Below are positions 1 to 9,920 of a DNA stretch of 64,000 nucleotides, piece by piece. How positions within the stretch are numbered: the first letter of the stretch is position 1; the number at the start of each line of letters is the position of its first letter. Where the stretch lies: the NCBI GenBank assembly GCA_019155205.2, contig JAHNZQ020000004.1:1278343-1342342 (forward strand), in the 5' to 3' direction. This DNA comes from Gracilaria vermiculophylla (lineage: Eukaryota; Rhodophyta; Florideophyceae; Gracilariales; Gracilariaceae). A program made the position numbers and the translations under genes. The notes under the pieces were generated by a model, which saw only the letters and a list, made by a program, of their open reading frames with translations, did not search any database and was not told the DNA's origin.

Positions 1-1494
1 GATGTCGACCGTGACGGCGTGCTTGTACGCCGCGCCCCTCTGGATGGAGCGCTCCAAAAGGTGGTGCCAACGAAGTTGCGGGCGAGAGTGTTGTACCTCT
101 CGCACTATCCGCGCCTCGCCGGGCACCCCGGTGGATCTCGGATGTATTTCACCATGCGGAGGGAGTTCTATTGGCCGAACATGGCCAACGACGCCTTCCA
201 AACGGTGGCGGACTGTTATTCCTGCGCCGCCGCTAGGGGGAGTATACGGAAACACCGGACGTCGCTCACGCTGTTCCCACCTTCAGGACCGTTGGAGTTT
301 GTGGCCATGGACATCTTGGGTCCTCTTCCCAAGACGGAGCGATGACATCGATTTATCCTCGTGATCACGGATCGCTTTTCCAAGATCACGCGTGCAATAC
401 CCCTTCGGAGCGCTACTGCAGCCGTGATTGCCGACGCCTTTCTGGAGCAGTGGGTTTATCCCTACGGGATACCGTTGTACCTCCATACAAACAATGGCCC
501 CCAAATCGCGGCGAAACTCTTCAGCGTCGTTTCCGGAATGCTGGGGGTGAAGCAGTTGTGTACCACTGCCTATCACCGCCAGACGAACGGCCAGGCGGAA
601 CGGTTCAACAAAACCATCGCCTCGAGGTTATAGCACTACGTCGCGGACCACTAGAAGGATTGGGACGCATATGTGGGACCCCTCACGTATGCACACAACC
701 TACAGGTGCACCGCTCCACGGGGACTGCTCCTTTCAATTTGGTGCTCTCGCGCATTCCGCCAAGTGCTTTCATCGGGGCACGCGCCACGGCGCACCCGGC
801 AGATGGGCCACAGACGCCAACAGCGGCACAAGCCAAACGCTCCATCCTAAGGCGATATGAGAACGCACTCTCCCTCGCGAAGGAGAGACGCAACGCCATG
901 CAGAGGAGACACAAACAGGACTTCGACCGAAAGGTTATGAAAGGTCTGCACCTGAAGAAAGGCGACGAGGTTTTCCTCGACAAACCCGGGGAGAACTCCG
1001 ATGAACCGCCCTAAGTCACGCGCAAGTTAGCGCCGACCACCTCAGGGCCCTTCAAAGTCCTCGCCACCTACGGGGATACTGTCGCCATTGAGATGAACGG
1101 GCTTCGGGATGTCGTCTCCCGTGATTGGGGCATGAAAGTCCCAACGCTCAGCCTCCCAGGAATGCCCGCCACCCCACCTCAGGGGCACCCCGCGGAGATT
1201 CCTCATTCCACCACCTCAGGCGCGGCGGCACCACGGGATACTGGGATCCGCATCATCGCCCTCGGTGAGCCAGTCCTGGAGGCTCCCGATGCCATCATGA
1301 CCCCTGAAGGCGACATTCTCTACGCGGTGGATCATATTGTCTCGCATCGACGAACCCCTTCAGGAGTACCGTACCGCGTCCGATGGTACGGATACACCTC
1401 GAAGGACGATACGGAAGAACCTCCGGAACATATCCCGGAGAACTTCCTTAGGAGATACCACGCCAATCTGGCGCGGAAACGCCTCTCCACATAG
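1..1494 (+). pseudogene. Ty3/gypsy retrotransposon polyprotein, 3' part (integrase plus chromodomain), decayed
   Basis: One reading frame covers the whole stretch and is open to the left edge, so the protease/RT/RNase H part lies outside. In order it shows an integrase zinc-binding region (His...GHPG, YWPNM, then a Cys pair CYSC), the DDE core (TDRFSK, then NNGPQ, then NGQAERFNK) and a C-terminal chromodomain (YAVDHIVSHR, YRVRWYGY, PEHIPENF). A chromodomain behind integrase is the mark of chromoviruses, where it steers integration to chromatin. Four in-frame stops (343-345, 631-633, 652-654, 1012-1014) interrupt it without any frameshift, and the second catalytic Asp reads Asn. It is therefore a dead copy. 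The domain assignment is firm; the age and source of the copy are not known. Confidence 0.9.
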
Positions 1495-1506
1495 GCGCTT
1501 CCGTTT

Positions 1507-1523
1507 AGGAAAGGGGGAGGGGG
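1507..1523 (+). other. Polypurine tract after the polyprotein
   Basis: A run of 17 purines starts 12 bases after the chromodomain stop codon. It matches the position of the plus-strand primer site of an LTR retrotransposon. The same AGGAAAGGGGG core precedes the terminal repeat that starts at 3131, but here the expected terminal repeat is missing and only about 35 unrelated bases follow. Confidence 0.6.
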
Positions 1524-1736
1524 CCCCCAAACGGAGATGTTTTTCGTCTTCGCCGTCTATCCCCCACCTGGAGTTATCTTTTTCGCCTCCAGGATGCTGT
1601 GCTCACTTTCTCTCATGCTCTTACTGCGGCACTCCGTGTCGCTGAGCTCGAGGGCACGGCCTATGCATGTTGTAACTACCGTTCGTGGAGTTTCTGCTCC
1701 ATCCGAAGGATCGTTTATTGGTCTGGGCCCTATCAC
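1524..1736. repeat. Retroelement fragment without coding frame
   Basis: From about 1558 this segment matches 3686-3866 on the same strand and, reversed, 7979-8128. It is the stretch that lies between a terminal repeat and the 3' end of the second retroelement ORF. The terminal repeat itself seems deleted at about 1524-1558. Confidence 0.6.
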
Positions 1737-2484
1737 TTACAGGTTACCGAACCGCGTTGAATACTCCGCTTCGAGGCGCGCTTTTGCTGTTAGCGCTTGG
1801 CTGTCGAAGAACTCCGTCAGGATGTCCTTGAGGGCCTCCATCGAGGCTTGGTCTGTCTGGGCCTTATGGAGCTCTAAGACCCACGCACGCGCCTCGCGCA
1901 GAGCCTCCACAGGAGAAGCCGGAGCAGGACGGCCTGTCATGAGGCATGCCTGCACCAACTCCTGAAAGGCAGCCTCCAGAGCCCCAGAGGAGACTCCTCC
2001 CGACGGTGCACCCGATGCGGCCACCTCCGTTGACGGTGCAACAACCGCCGCGGAGGGCGCTGCGGACGGCGGACTAGCCAAGGAAGGAGCTCCCCGACGG
2101 GGTTCAGTGGGCTCCGCAGTGGAGGACGGAATGCCAAGGGCGGAGTCGGCGACGCCGGAGGTGACGGCGTTGAGGGAACTGGAACGCTCTGCAGGCGAGG
2201 TTGAGCACTCGGCGCAGGGACGCTCCGCAATCGGGGTTGCACACTGGGGCTGAAGGTACCGGGACGGGAGCAATCTCGTCCTCCTACATAGGAGACACAG
2301 CGGCTACCACTGCGGGAGCATTCGGCACTGTGGCACGCCGCGGAGTTATCACCTCAGGAGGTGCGCCCATATCTTTGGACGTAGCCGGTCCCCGACAGGG
2401 CTCGCTGATCGCCAAGCTCTCCAGCAAGCGTTCACAGTCGAGGACCCTTAGCCGAAGCACCTGAGATGGGGGATCTGGCACCAC
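1737..2484 (-). pseudogene. Second retroelement ORF, C-terminal copy 1, frameshifted
   Basis: The minus strand encodes a Pro/Ala/Ser-rich stretch (VAPSTEVAASGAPSGGVSSG) followed by a predicted helical C-terminus (QELVQACLMTGRPAP ... SQALTAKARLEAE). Homologous C-termini sit at 3867-4391 (minus) and 7343-7978 (plus). The upstream part (2484 to about 2280) is in another frame, so this copy is broken. The helical tail after a Pro-rich linker is Gag-like, but I recognise no named domain. Its direction is opposite to the integrase frame that ends 240 bases to the left. Confidence 0.6.
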
Positions 2485-3130
2485 TTGGGGAGCGGCCCTC
2501 GGTTATACACCGACTGCGGAGGGAGCTGCGTTGAGACGCCATCGTGTATTGCGCGGAGAAGACGGGCGACTGAAGACAGGCGAGGTATGTAGCACCATGG
2601 CGTGGCGCAAATTCATATCTCGTGAAGAATGAAGGAGGCGCGGACGAGAAAATTATAAGACGATGCACCTTCACGGAGATTGAAGAAGTGGACGCGAAGA
2701 AGTTGGTGTTGCCAAAAAGAGTAACCTCGGAAGAGTCAGAGTGGCTAACGCCTTTAGGGGGTCGGTATCCTCGAGGGACTGACCCACGCTCCTTCCACGG
2801 AAGTTGCGCGCTTGCACCGCGCGCGGTGCGTCGGAGAATGCGGACACTCGTGCTGCCAATTGGCGCAGCGGCACCGAAGGGTGAACACCAAGAAGGAGCG
2901 GATATCGCCGGGTGAAAAGGAGCTGGAGCCCACGAACGCCGCAAGGAGTGAAACGCGAACCCGCGGCAACCCGCCGTGCGGGAGTATGGAGAAGAAAAGA
3001 AACGCCTGAAGGAGAGCACGGGCGAATCGCCGGAGGCCGTACATGCCGCAACACCGATAGGAGCCACCCCAGGGATCAAGAAAGCCGAGGATGCACCTCG
3101 AGGACGTGGTGCAATTTAGGAAAGGGGGTA
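2485..3130. repeat. Retroelement non-coding segment ending in a polypurine tract
   Basis: This stretch matches 5375-6020 in inverted orientation, the region that precedes the intact arrangement of the second ORF. On the plus strand it ends with AGGAAAGGGGG directly before the terminal repeat at 3131. Open frames here occur on both strands without any recognisable protein, so I treat it as non-coding element DNA. Confidence 0.6.
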
Positions 3131-3685
3131 TGTAGTACAGTGGCTCCTACGGAAATATGGTGGTTTGGCCTTAAGGTATAATATTTCTAAGGAGGGTTCG
3201 TAATTTATTGGCTGGGCCACGTGGTGCATAATCTTGCTCGCGTGCGCTACAGTATCCTTAAGGTACGGTAAAATGTATTATTTATTTTAGATATTTTATG
3301 CAGGTAAGTAGCACAGAAGTGACACCTGCCGAGGCGGGCTCCCGGCTTGATCTTTAAGCTGCCGGTTGAGCTCCACCTCTGGGAAAGTGAAGAAAAGCAC
3401 CCTTGAGTCCTCTTCTACATTTTCCGGTTGGAGTCTCTTGTCTATTCGCGCAGGTTTCTAAGCCGCCGATCCCCAGGTCGCATCATAACAGCGCCTGTAG
3501 GAGCATTGTCCGCCCAGTGAACCATCCCCTCCGCTTGGTGTTTGCGGAGCCCTATTTCAGAATTCCCCCGGATCGCGACAGCGGATACCGGAGACCACCT
3601 TCAGGAATACGCGCCTTTGGAGTCACCAAAACTCCTAACGGACGTTTTGCTTTACTACCTCGACAGGAGGGCTGACAGTACCACA
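3131..3685. repeat. Retroelement terminal repeat (LTR-like), complete copy, 555 bp
   Basis: It starts TGTAGTACAGTGGC and ends CTGACAGTACCACA, so it has TG/CA ends and short imperfect inverted termini. A second complete copy is at 8129-8681, and truncated copies are at 5183-5374 (inverted) and 9583-9693. Purine-rich tracts abut both ends (AGGAAAGGGGG to the left; on the other strand GGTAGGGGATAG to the right), so the transcription direction of the element cannot be decided from the ends alone. Confidence 0.7.
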
Positions 3686-3866
3686 CTATCCCCTACCTGG
3701 TGTTATCTTTTTCGCCTTCAGGATGCCGTTGCTCGCTTTTTGCATGCTCCCACGGCGGCACTTCATGTCGTTGAGCACGTGGGCACGGCCTACGTCATAT
3801 TGGAACTACCGTTCATGGAGCTTCTGCTCCATCCGAAGGATCTTTTATTCGCCAGGGTTCTATCAC

Positions 3867-4530
3867 CTACAGGTCACCGAATGGCATTGAGCACTCCACT
3901 TCGAGGCGCATCTTTGCTGTGAGCGCTTGGCTCTCCAAGAACTCCGACAGGCTCTCCTTGACGGCCACCATCGAGGCTTGGTCAGCCCCGGCCTTGGGGA
4001 GCTCTAAGACCCAATCACGCGCCTCGCGCAGAGCCTCTATAGGAGAAGCCGGAGCAGGACGGCCCGTCACCAGGCACGCCTGCACCAACTCCTGGAAGGC
4101 AGCTTCCAGACTACCAGAGGACACTCCGCCAGACGGTGCACCCGAAGCGGCCACCTCCGTTGACGGTGCAACAACCGCCGCGGAAGGCACCACGGACGGC
4201 GGACTAGCTGGGACAGGGGCTCTCCGACTGGATTTAACCGGCTCCGCAGTAGAGGTCGGCAAAGCCAAGGACGGAGTCGGGGACACCGGAGAGGACGGCG
4301 GTGCGGGAACTGGAACGCTCCGCTGGCGAGGCCGAAGAACAGGCCCAGGGACGCTCCGCAATCGGGGCTGCACTACTGGGGCTGAAGACACCGGTACGGG
4401 AGCAATCTCGTCCTCTTACAGAGGAGACACGGCGGCTACCACTGCGGGAGCACTCGGCACCGTGGCGGGCCGCGGAGTTATCACCTCAAGAGGTGCGCCA
4501 ATATCCTGGGATGGAGCCGGCAACCGATAG
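3867..4530 (-). pseudogene. Second retroelement ORF, C-terminal copy 2
   Basis: A 174-residue open frame (4391 to 3867) is homologous over its whole length to the C-terminus at 7343-7978: the same VVAPSTEVAASGAPSGG linker, LVQACLVTGRPAPAS and LTAKMRLE. Homology extends upstream to about 4530, where a stop separates the two parts. Reading on the minus strand, it is followed by about 180 bases and then by the complete terminal repeat 3685-3131. No known domain was recognised. Confidence 0.6.
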
Positions 4531-4639
4531 GGCGCATCATGTGCCAGGCTCTCCATTAAAGGGTCTTAGTCGGGCACTCGGAGCCGTGGCACGTGAGGAA
4601 CACAAAAAGGCGCCAGATGGTAAAAGGCAGGAGTAGTGA
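4531..4639. repeat. Junction between two retroelement families
   Basis: The left part matches 7220-7340 reversed, which is the middle of the second ORF. It then passes into the third repeat family at about 4640. No intact frame is visible. Confidence 0.4.
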
Positions 4640-5182
4640 AAAGCCCTTAAAAGGAAAGGATCACGAACGTGTTCGGAACCTCCTTCCCTATGAGGCGGCG
4701 CAGCGAACAGAGCACCCTTAAGTGAGGCACAACTAGCCGGGTGTAAACCGGGGCGTCACCGTCGCGACTAGCGCAGATGGCGCAGTGCGGAGAACCGGTG
4801 AACCAAATGCAATCTTCCGGTGAGGCACGAGTCCAGTGTATATGGAGCGCGGGCCCTGTGTGAGCGGTGGGTCGCGCAAGTGGGGCGGTGCCACGGGGCG
4901 AAAAAGGAACAGGGAAGGTAGATGTGGGAGGCCTGGAGATCCGGTGAAATATACCTCATACGAGAGCGAACACGACAATGATAGAAACGCTCCCGAGATT
5001 GGTTCTTCAGCACGCGAGGCGGCTTAGATACCGTGTGCAATGGGCCATCCCTCCGATCAAGAGAAGAGAGCGTCCGAAGGCGTAGAAGCTTAGGACCGAG
5101 ACCCTTGGTGGGGAACTTAACGGTGCGCGCCGGCCGCAAGGCCGGTGTGCTAAGTAGTGCCACACTGTGCAATGCACAGTGT
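4640..5182 (-). repeat. Third repeat family, inverted copy
   Basis: About 540 bp match 8902-9430 in the opposite orientation with scattered substitutions. The end of the unit is marked by a near-perfect 21-bp palindrome (5162-5182, ACACTGTGCAATGCACAGTGT), present in both copies. The unit abuts the truncated terminal repeat, so it seems either inserted into it or joined to it by rearrangement. No protein is recognisable. Confidence 0.65.
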
Positions 5183-5374
5183 CTCGCTACTGAACTAATT
5201 ACCTGCACAAATTAACTAAAGTAAAAGATAATTCTACCGTCCCTCAAGGATACTGTAGCGCACGCGGGCGGGATTATGCACCACGTGGCCCAGCTAATAA
5301 AATACGAGCCCTTCTTAGGAATATTATACCATAAGGCCAAACCACCCTATTTCCTTAGGAGCCACTGTACTGCA
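5183..5374 (-). repeat. Truncated terminal repeat, inverted orientation
   Basis: Reading on the minus strand from 5374, this matches the first about 190 bp of the repeats at 3131 and 8129 (TGCAGTACAGTGGC start). It stops abruptly at GTAGCGAGAC, where the third repeat family begins. It lies in inverted orientation to the copy at 8129, which closes the same ORF on the other side. Confidence 0.65.
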
Positions 5375-6020
5375 TACCACCTTTCTTAAATTGCACCACG
5401 TCCTCGAGGTGCATTTTCCGATTTCTTGATCCCCGGGGTGGCTCCTATCGGTGTTGAGGCAAGTGCGGCTTCCAGCGGTTTGCGCGTTATCTCCTTCAGG
5501 CGTTTCCCCTATTCTCCATATTTTTGCGCTGCGTATTGCCACGGGCTTGCGTTTCATCCCTAGCGGCGTTTGTGGGCCCTGCTCCTTCTTAACTTCGCTG
5601 CGTCGGCTCCTTCTTGGTGTCACCCTTCGGTGCTGCCGCGCCAGTCGGGAACGCGAGTGTCCGCGTCTTCCAGCGTATCGGGCGCGGTGCAAGCGCCCAA
5701 CTTCCGTGGACGGAGCGTGGGTCAGTCCCTAAGGGATACCGACCCCCCTGGATGCACTCGCCACTTCGACTCCTTGAAGGCTACTTCTTTTGGAAACACC
5801 CGCATCCTCGCGTCCGCTCATTCAATCTCCGTGACGGTGCAAGACTCAAAATCCTTTCGTCTGCATCAGCGTCGTCCTCCACTGGATATGAACGCGCGCC
5901 TCGCTATGGTGCTCCATACCTCGCCTGGTTCCGGTCGCCCGGCTTCTCCTCGAATTCCACGATGGCGGCTTGACGCGGCTTCCTCCTCAGTGGTGCATAT
6001 AACTGCGAATCGTTCCCCAA
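5375..6020 (+). repeat. Leader region upstream of the second retroelement ORF
   Basis: This begins with the complement of the AGGAAAGGGGG tract and runs to the ORF at 6021. It matches 2485-3130 inverted, and its first 150 bases match 9430-9580 inverted. Several short frames occur, but none is kept between the copies, so it is probably an untranslated leader. Confidence 0.5.
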
Positions 6021-7978
6021 GTGGTGTTCAAATCTCTCTCCTCAGGTGCTACCACGCGTTCGGTTGCCATCCACCCGGCTTCGTACACCTTCGGTATGTC
6101 TACTCCAACTCCGGCGCCTACATCTCCTTCGAATTCTGAGGTGTATCGCACCTCGACCGGTGCACCGTTCCGTCCAGGAAAGCATTTCGATCATCGCGCC
6201 ACGTGGGTCTTCGTCCCATTCCAGAACAGGCACGTGAGTCTCCCGTGCCCCATGGAGGGTTACATTCACCACATCGGCCTATACCTTCAGGCGATGCGAT
6301 TCCGCGCCCTACCGGAGGATGCGTGGAAAGACCAGAAGCGGAACCGCGTGGATGCATATCGCGCTCACTGGCTTCATACTGCGGTGCTCGGTGAGAACGC
6401 TTCAACCACGGTGGGACAATGCGATACTCCATACCTGAGGTGCGCTGAGGAACGAGAGGTCCAGGCGCGACTCCAGGTACTGCTCCACAGGGAGAGCTCG
6501 CACCAGAGAGCGGGGCGACCCGGAAGCATTGCCGACTGGCGCTCTGCCCTCGCGGTGTTGCCCGTCGCTCCCCCACACGATCGCCTCTACTGGCTCACTA
6601 GGAATCGATTGGGGACGCACCTTGCGGACGAGACTCGAGTACGCACCGCTTTCGGGTACTTCTATGGCTGGCATAACACGGAATTCCATGACATGCCTTC
6701 CGGGTAGCGTCCGAAGTACTACCTCGAGGTGAACGACTCCTGGAGGGACCACTGGGTATCCCGCACCTCTGCATGGCGACGCCCATGACCTTCGCGTATC
6801 ATACCTCCAAGGTCCTGGATCCCCATCACTCTTTAGGGCGGATTGTCATGTTGGTCTCCTCTACGGAGTTAGCGGTCGGCACTCTGATGGCGTATCTCCA
6901 AGCGGCGGACGAAGACGTGACCTCCTTTACTCAATGCCGCGACGGCCGCATCTACTAGGACTCGTCATATCAGCCGACCGCCAGGCGTTTGCTCCCCTCG
7001 TCGGCATCTATCATACGGGTCCTGCGCTCCTTTGGAATTCAAAACCTGGTTAAGGGCACCGCATGGAGTGAGTCCGAGGCGGAGACGCTGTTGGATTACA
7101 ACCTCCAGGTGGCGTTGAATGACACGCCGGGTTTCCTTTGGTACGACTACGGCGATGAAAAGTTCCACCTCATTGTGGGGAGTCCGAATGGAGACGATGA
7201 CGGGCGAACATACCCTGCCTTTCCCCGTCTGGCGCCTTCTCGGGTTCCTCAGGTGCCACGGCTTCGAGTGCCCGACTAAGACCCCTTGATGGAGAGCCTG
7301 GCACATGATGTGCCCTGTCGGTTACCGGCTCCATCCTAGGATATGGGCGCACCTCCTGAGTTGATAACTCCGCGGCCCGCCGGAGTGTTGAGTGCTCCCG
7401 CAATGGTAGCCGCCATGTTTACTATGGAAGAGGACAAGATTGCTCCCGTCCCGGTACCTTCGGCCCCAGTGGTGCAACCCCGATTTGGAAGCGTCCCAGC
7501 GCCGATTGCTGAGCCTCGCGAGCGGAGCGTTCCAGTTCCCGCATTGCCGTCACCTCCGGTGTCCCCAACTCCGTCCTTGGCATTGCCGACCTCCACTGCG
7601 GAACTCGCGAAATCCCGTCGGGGAGCCCCTGTACCAGCTGGTCTGCCGTCCGCGGTGCCTTCCGCGGCGGTTGTTGCACCGTCAACGGAGGTGGCCGCTT
7701 CGGATGCACCGTCTGGCGGAGTCTCCTCTGGGGCTCTGGAGGCTTTCTTCCAGCAGTTGGTGCAGGCGTGTCTGGTGACAGGCCGTCCTGCTCCAGCTTC
7801 TCCTGTAGAGGCTCTGCACGAGGCGCGTGCTTGGCTCTTAGAGCTCCACAAGGCCCGGGCAGACCGAGCCTCGATGGCGGCCCTCAAGGAAAGCCTGTCG
7901 GAGATCTTTGATAGCCAAGCGCTCACGGCAAAAGCGCGCCTCGAAGCGGAGTATTCAACACGCTTCGTTGACTTGTAG
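6021..7978 (+). pseudogene. Second retroelement ORF, longest copy, interrupted
   Basis: This is the only copy carrying an N-terminal part. The first stretch (6021-6707) reads like a folded, Trp- and Arg-rich protein (ATWVFVPFQNR, WHNTEFHDMPSG). It ends at a TAG (6705-6707). The frame then shifts by about 6780 and continues through stops at 6956-6958, 7277-7279 and 7337-7339 into the Pro-rich linker and helical C-terminus (7343-7978). If joined it would be a protein of about 650 residues. It could be a Gag or an extra antisense ORF such as those known in some plant gypsy elements. I do not recognise a Pfam-type domain. It is decayed but conserved enough in three copies to have been a gene. Confidence 0.55.
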
Positions 7979-8128
7979 GTGATAGAACCTAGACAAATAA
8001 AAAATCTTTCGACTGTAGCAGAAGCTCCATGAACAGTAGTTCCAATATGACGTAGACCGTGCCCGCGAGCTCAGTCACACCAAGTGTCGCCACGAGAGCA
8101 TGCGAAAGACAAGCAACGGCATCCTGGA
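7979..8128 (+). repeat. 3' flank of the second retroelement ORF, truncated
   Basis: It matches the 3' flanks of the other two copies up to CATCCTGGA. There the expected GGCGAAAAAGATAAC stretch is replaced by a terminal repeat in reversed orientation. The break marks a rearrangement. Confidence 0.5.
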
Positions 8129-8681
8129 TGTGGTACAGTGGCTCTTAAGGAAATAGGATGGTTTGGCCTTATGGTATAATATTCCTAAGGGGGGCTTGTA
8201 TTTTATTAGCTGGGTCACGTGGTGCATTATCCCGACAACTTACGCTACGGTATTCTTGAGGAACGGTAGAATTATTATTTATTTTAGTTAATTTATGCAG
8301 GTAATTAGTACAGTAGCGAGACCTGCCGAGGCGGGCTCCTGGCTTGATGCTTAATCTGCCGGTTGACCTCCACCTCTGGGAAAGTAAAGACAAGCACCCT
8401 TGAGTCTTCATTTACTTTTCCGGTTGGAGTCTCTCGTCGATCAACTCAGGTTTCTAAGCCGTCGATCACAGGGCCGCATCATAGCAGCGCCTGTAGGAGC
8501 ATTGTCCGCCCAGTGAACCTCCCCCTCCGCTTGGTGTTTGCAGATCCCCTTTAAGAATTCCCCCGGCTCGCGACAGCAGATACTGGAGACCACCTTTTGG
8601 AACACGCACCTTTGGAGTCACCAAAAACTCCTAACGTACATTGTGCTTTACTACCTCTAGAGGAGGGCTGACAGTACCACA
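8129..8681. repeat. Retroelement terminal repeat, complete copy, 553 bp
   Basis: It begins TGTGGTACAGTGGC and ends CTGACAGTACCACA. It aligns along its whole length with 3131-3685 with many substitutions, so the two copies are old or belong to different insertions. Confidence 0.7.
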
Positions 8682-8901
8682 AGGAAATTGAAAAAATGGA
8701 GGAAGGTGTAGAGCAACGCCCAGTATCGGGGAGCTTCGTGGCTTTGGTTCGTAACCCCATTGGGGACTGGTACAGTATTTTATGATAGTAATAGCGCCGC
8801 ATGGTGCGAATGGTACACGTGGACCACAGGATGGTTGCGAGAGGTGTGCCACGAATTGTGGGAATTTTACATATCTTAAGAACCCAATTTTGGGATGCCT
8901 G
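8682..8901. other. Stretch without recognised feature
   Basis: It lies between the terminal repeat and the third repeat family. I see no gene, repeat copy or RNA in it. Confidence 0.3.
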
Positions 8902-9430
8902 ACACTGTGCACTGCACAGTGTGGCCGTACTTAGCGCATCGGCTTCGCGGCCGGCGCGCACAGTAAAGTTCCCCACCAAGGGTCTTGGTCCTACGTTTCT
9001 ACGCATTCGTACGCTCTTTACTCTTCATCGGAGGTATTGCCCGTTGCACATGGTAGCTTAGCCGCCTTGCGTGTTATAGAACCCAACTTTTGGAGTGTTT
9101 TTATCGTTGTCGCGTTTGTCCTTGTACGCGGTACATTTCACTGGATCTCCGGATAGCTCTACGCCCCTTTCCTTTTACTCTTTCGCCACGTGGCACCGCC
9201 ACGCTCGTTCGACCCACTACCACAGCAGGCCGCCGCTCCCCATTAGCTGGGCTCGTACCTCGCTAGAGGATTGCACCCGGTTCACCGGTTCTCCACTTTA
9301 CGCCCTCTGCGCTAGTCGCAAAGGTGACGCCCCGGATTACACCCGGCTAGTTGTGCCTCAATTAAGGGTGCTCTGTTCGCTGCGCCGCCTCATAATGAGG
9401 GAGGTTCCGAACGCCTTCGTGGTCTTTTCC
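8902..9430 (+). repeat. Third repeat family, direct copy
   Basis: It starts with the palindrome ACACTGTGC-A-CTGCACAGTGT (8902-8922, one central mismatch) and matches 5182-4640 inverted. The two copies thus form the arms of a large inverted repeat around 5.2-8.9 kb. No coding content is recognisable. Confidence 0.65.
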
Positions 9431-9693
9431 CCTCTGGGGCATTGCACTACAGAAGGCCTGAAGGAGAGAATGTGTCAATCGCCAGAGGCCGCACTTGCAG
9501 CAACAACGATAGGAGCCACCCCGGAGATCAAGGAATCGAAAGGTGCACCTCGAGAACGTGGTGCAGTTTAGGAAAGGTGGTATGTAGTACAGTGGCTCCT
9601 AAGGAAATAGGGTGGCATAATATTCCAAAGGAGAGCTCTTACTTTATTGGATAGGCCACGTGGTGCAAAATTTCACCCCCGTGCGCTACAGTA
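9431..9693. repeat. Leader end, purine tract and truncated terminal repeat
   Basis: Up to about 9580 this matches the leader at 5375-5530 inverted. A purine-rich AGGAAAGGTGG follows, and a terminal repeat starts at 9583 (TGTAGTACAGTGGC). After about 110 bp the repeat stops at CTACAGTA, where the piggyBac-type end CCCTAG begins. Confidence 0.6.
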
Positions 9694-9715
9694 CCCTAGT
9701 GTCTATCTGACCAGC

Positions 9716-9751
9716 GACCTCATATGAGGTCAAATGACCTCATATGAGGTC
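9716..9751. repeat. Two tandem 16-bp palindromes
   Basis: GACCTCATATGAGGTC occurs twice (9716-9731 and 9736-9751, period 20). Each copy is a perfect palindrome. They lie 22 bp inside the left end of the piggyBac element, where subterminal transposase-binding repeats are usual. Confidence 0.75.
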
Positions 9752-9920
9752 AATTTTAATTACTTTGTAATTAGGTGAAAACATTAAAACTTTTCCCTTT
9801 TTTTTGTTCTGATATCCTTATCATGTTGTCGATGCCAGCAGCGCTGAACTGTGTCCACAACAACAAAGGGTGAATTGTGACTCTTACATCAATCAGAGCC
9901 GTCAACAACATTCGTAAACT

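Noticed and set aside
3919..4530. 203-codon plus-strand ORF antisense to the second retroelement ORF, with a similar antisense frame at 7336-7926
   Set aside because: The opposite strand has the better protein character (helical C-terminus, consistent 3' end). The antisense frames are mirror images of a Pro/Ala-rich linker.
9716..9751. CRISPR-like repeat
   Set aside because: Only two short palindromes with a 4-bp spacer inside a transposon end of a eukaryotic genome; not an array.
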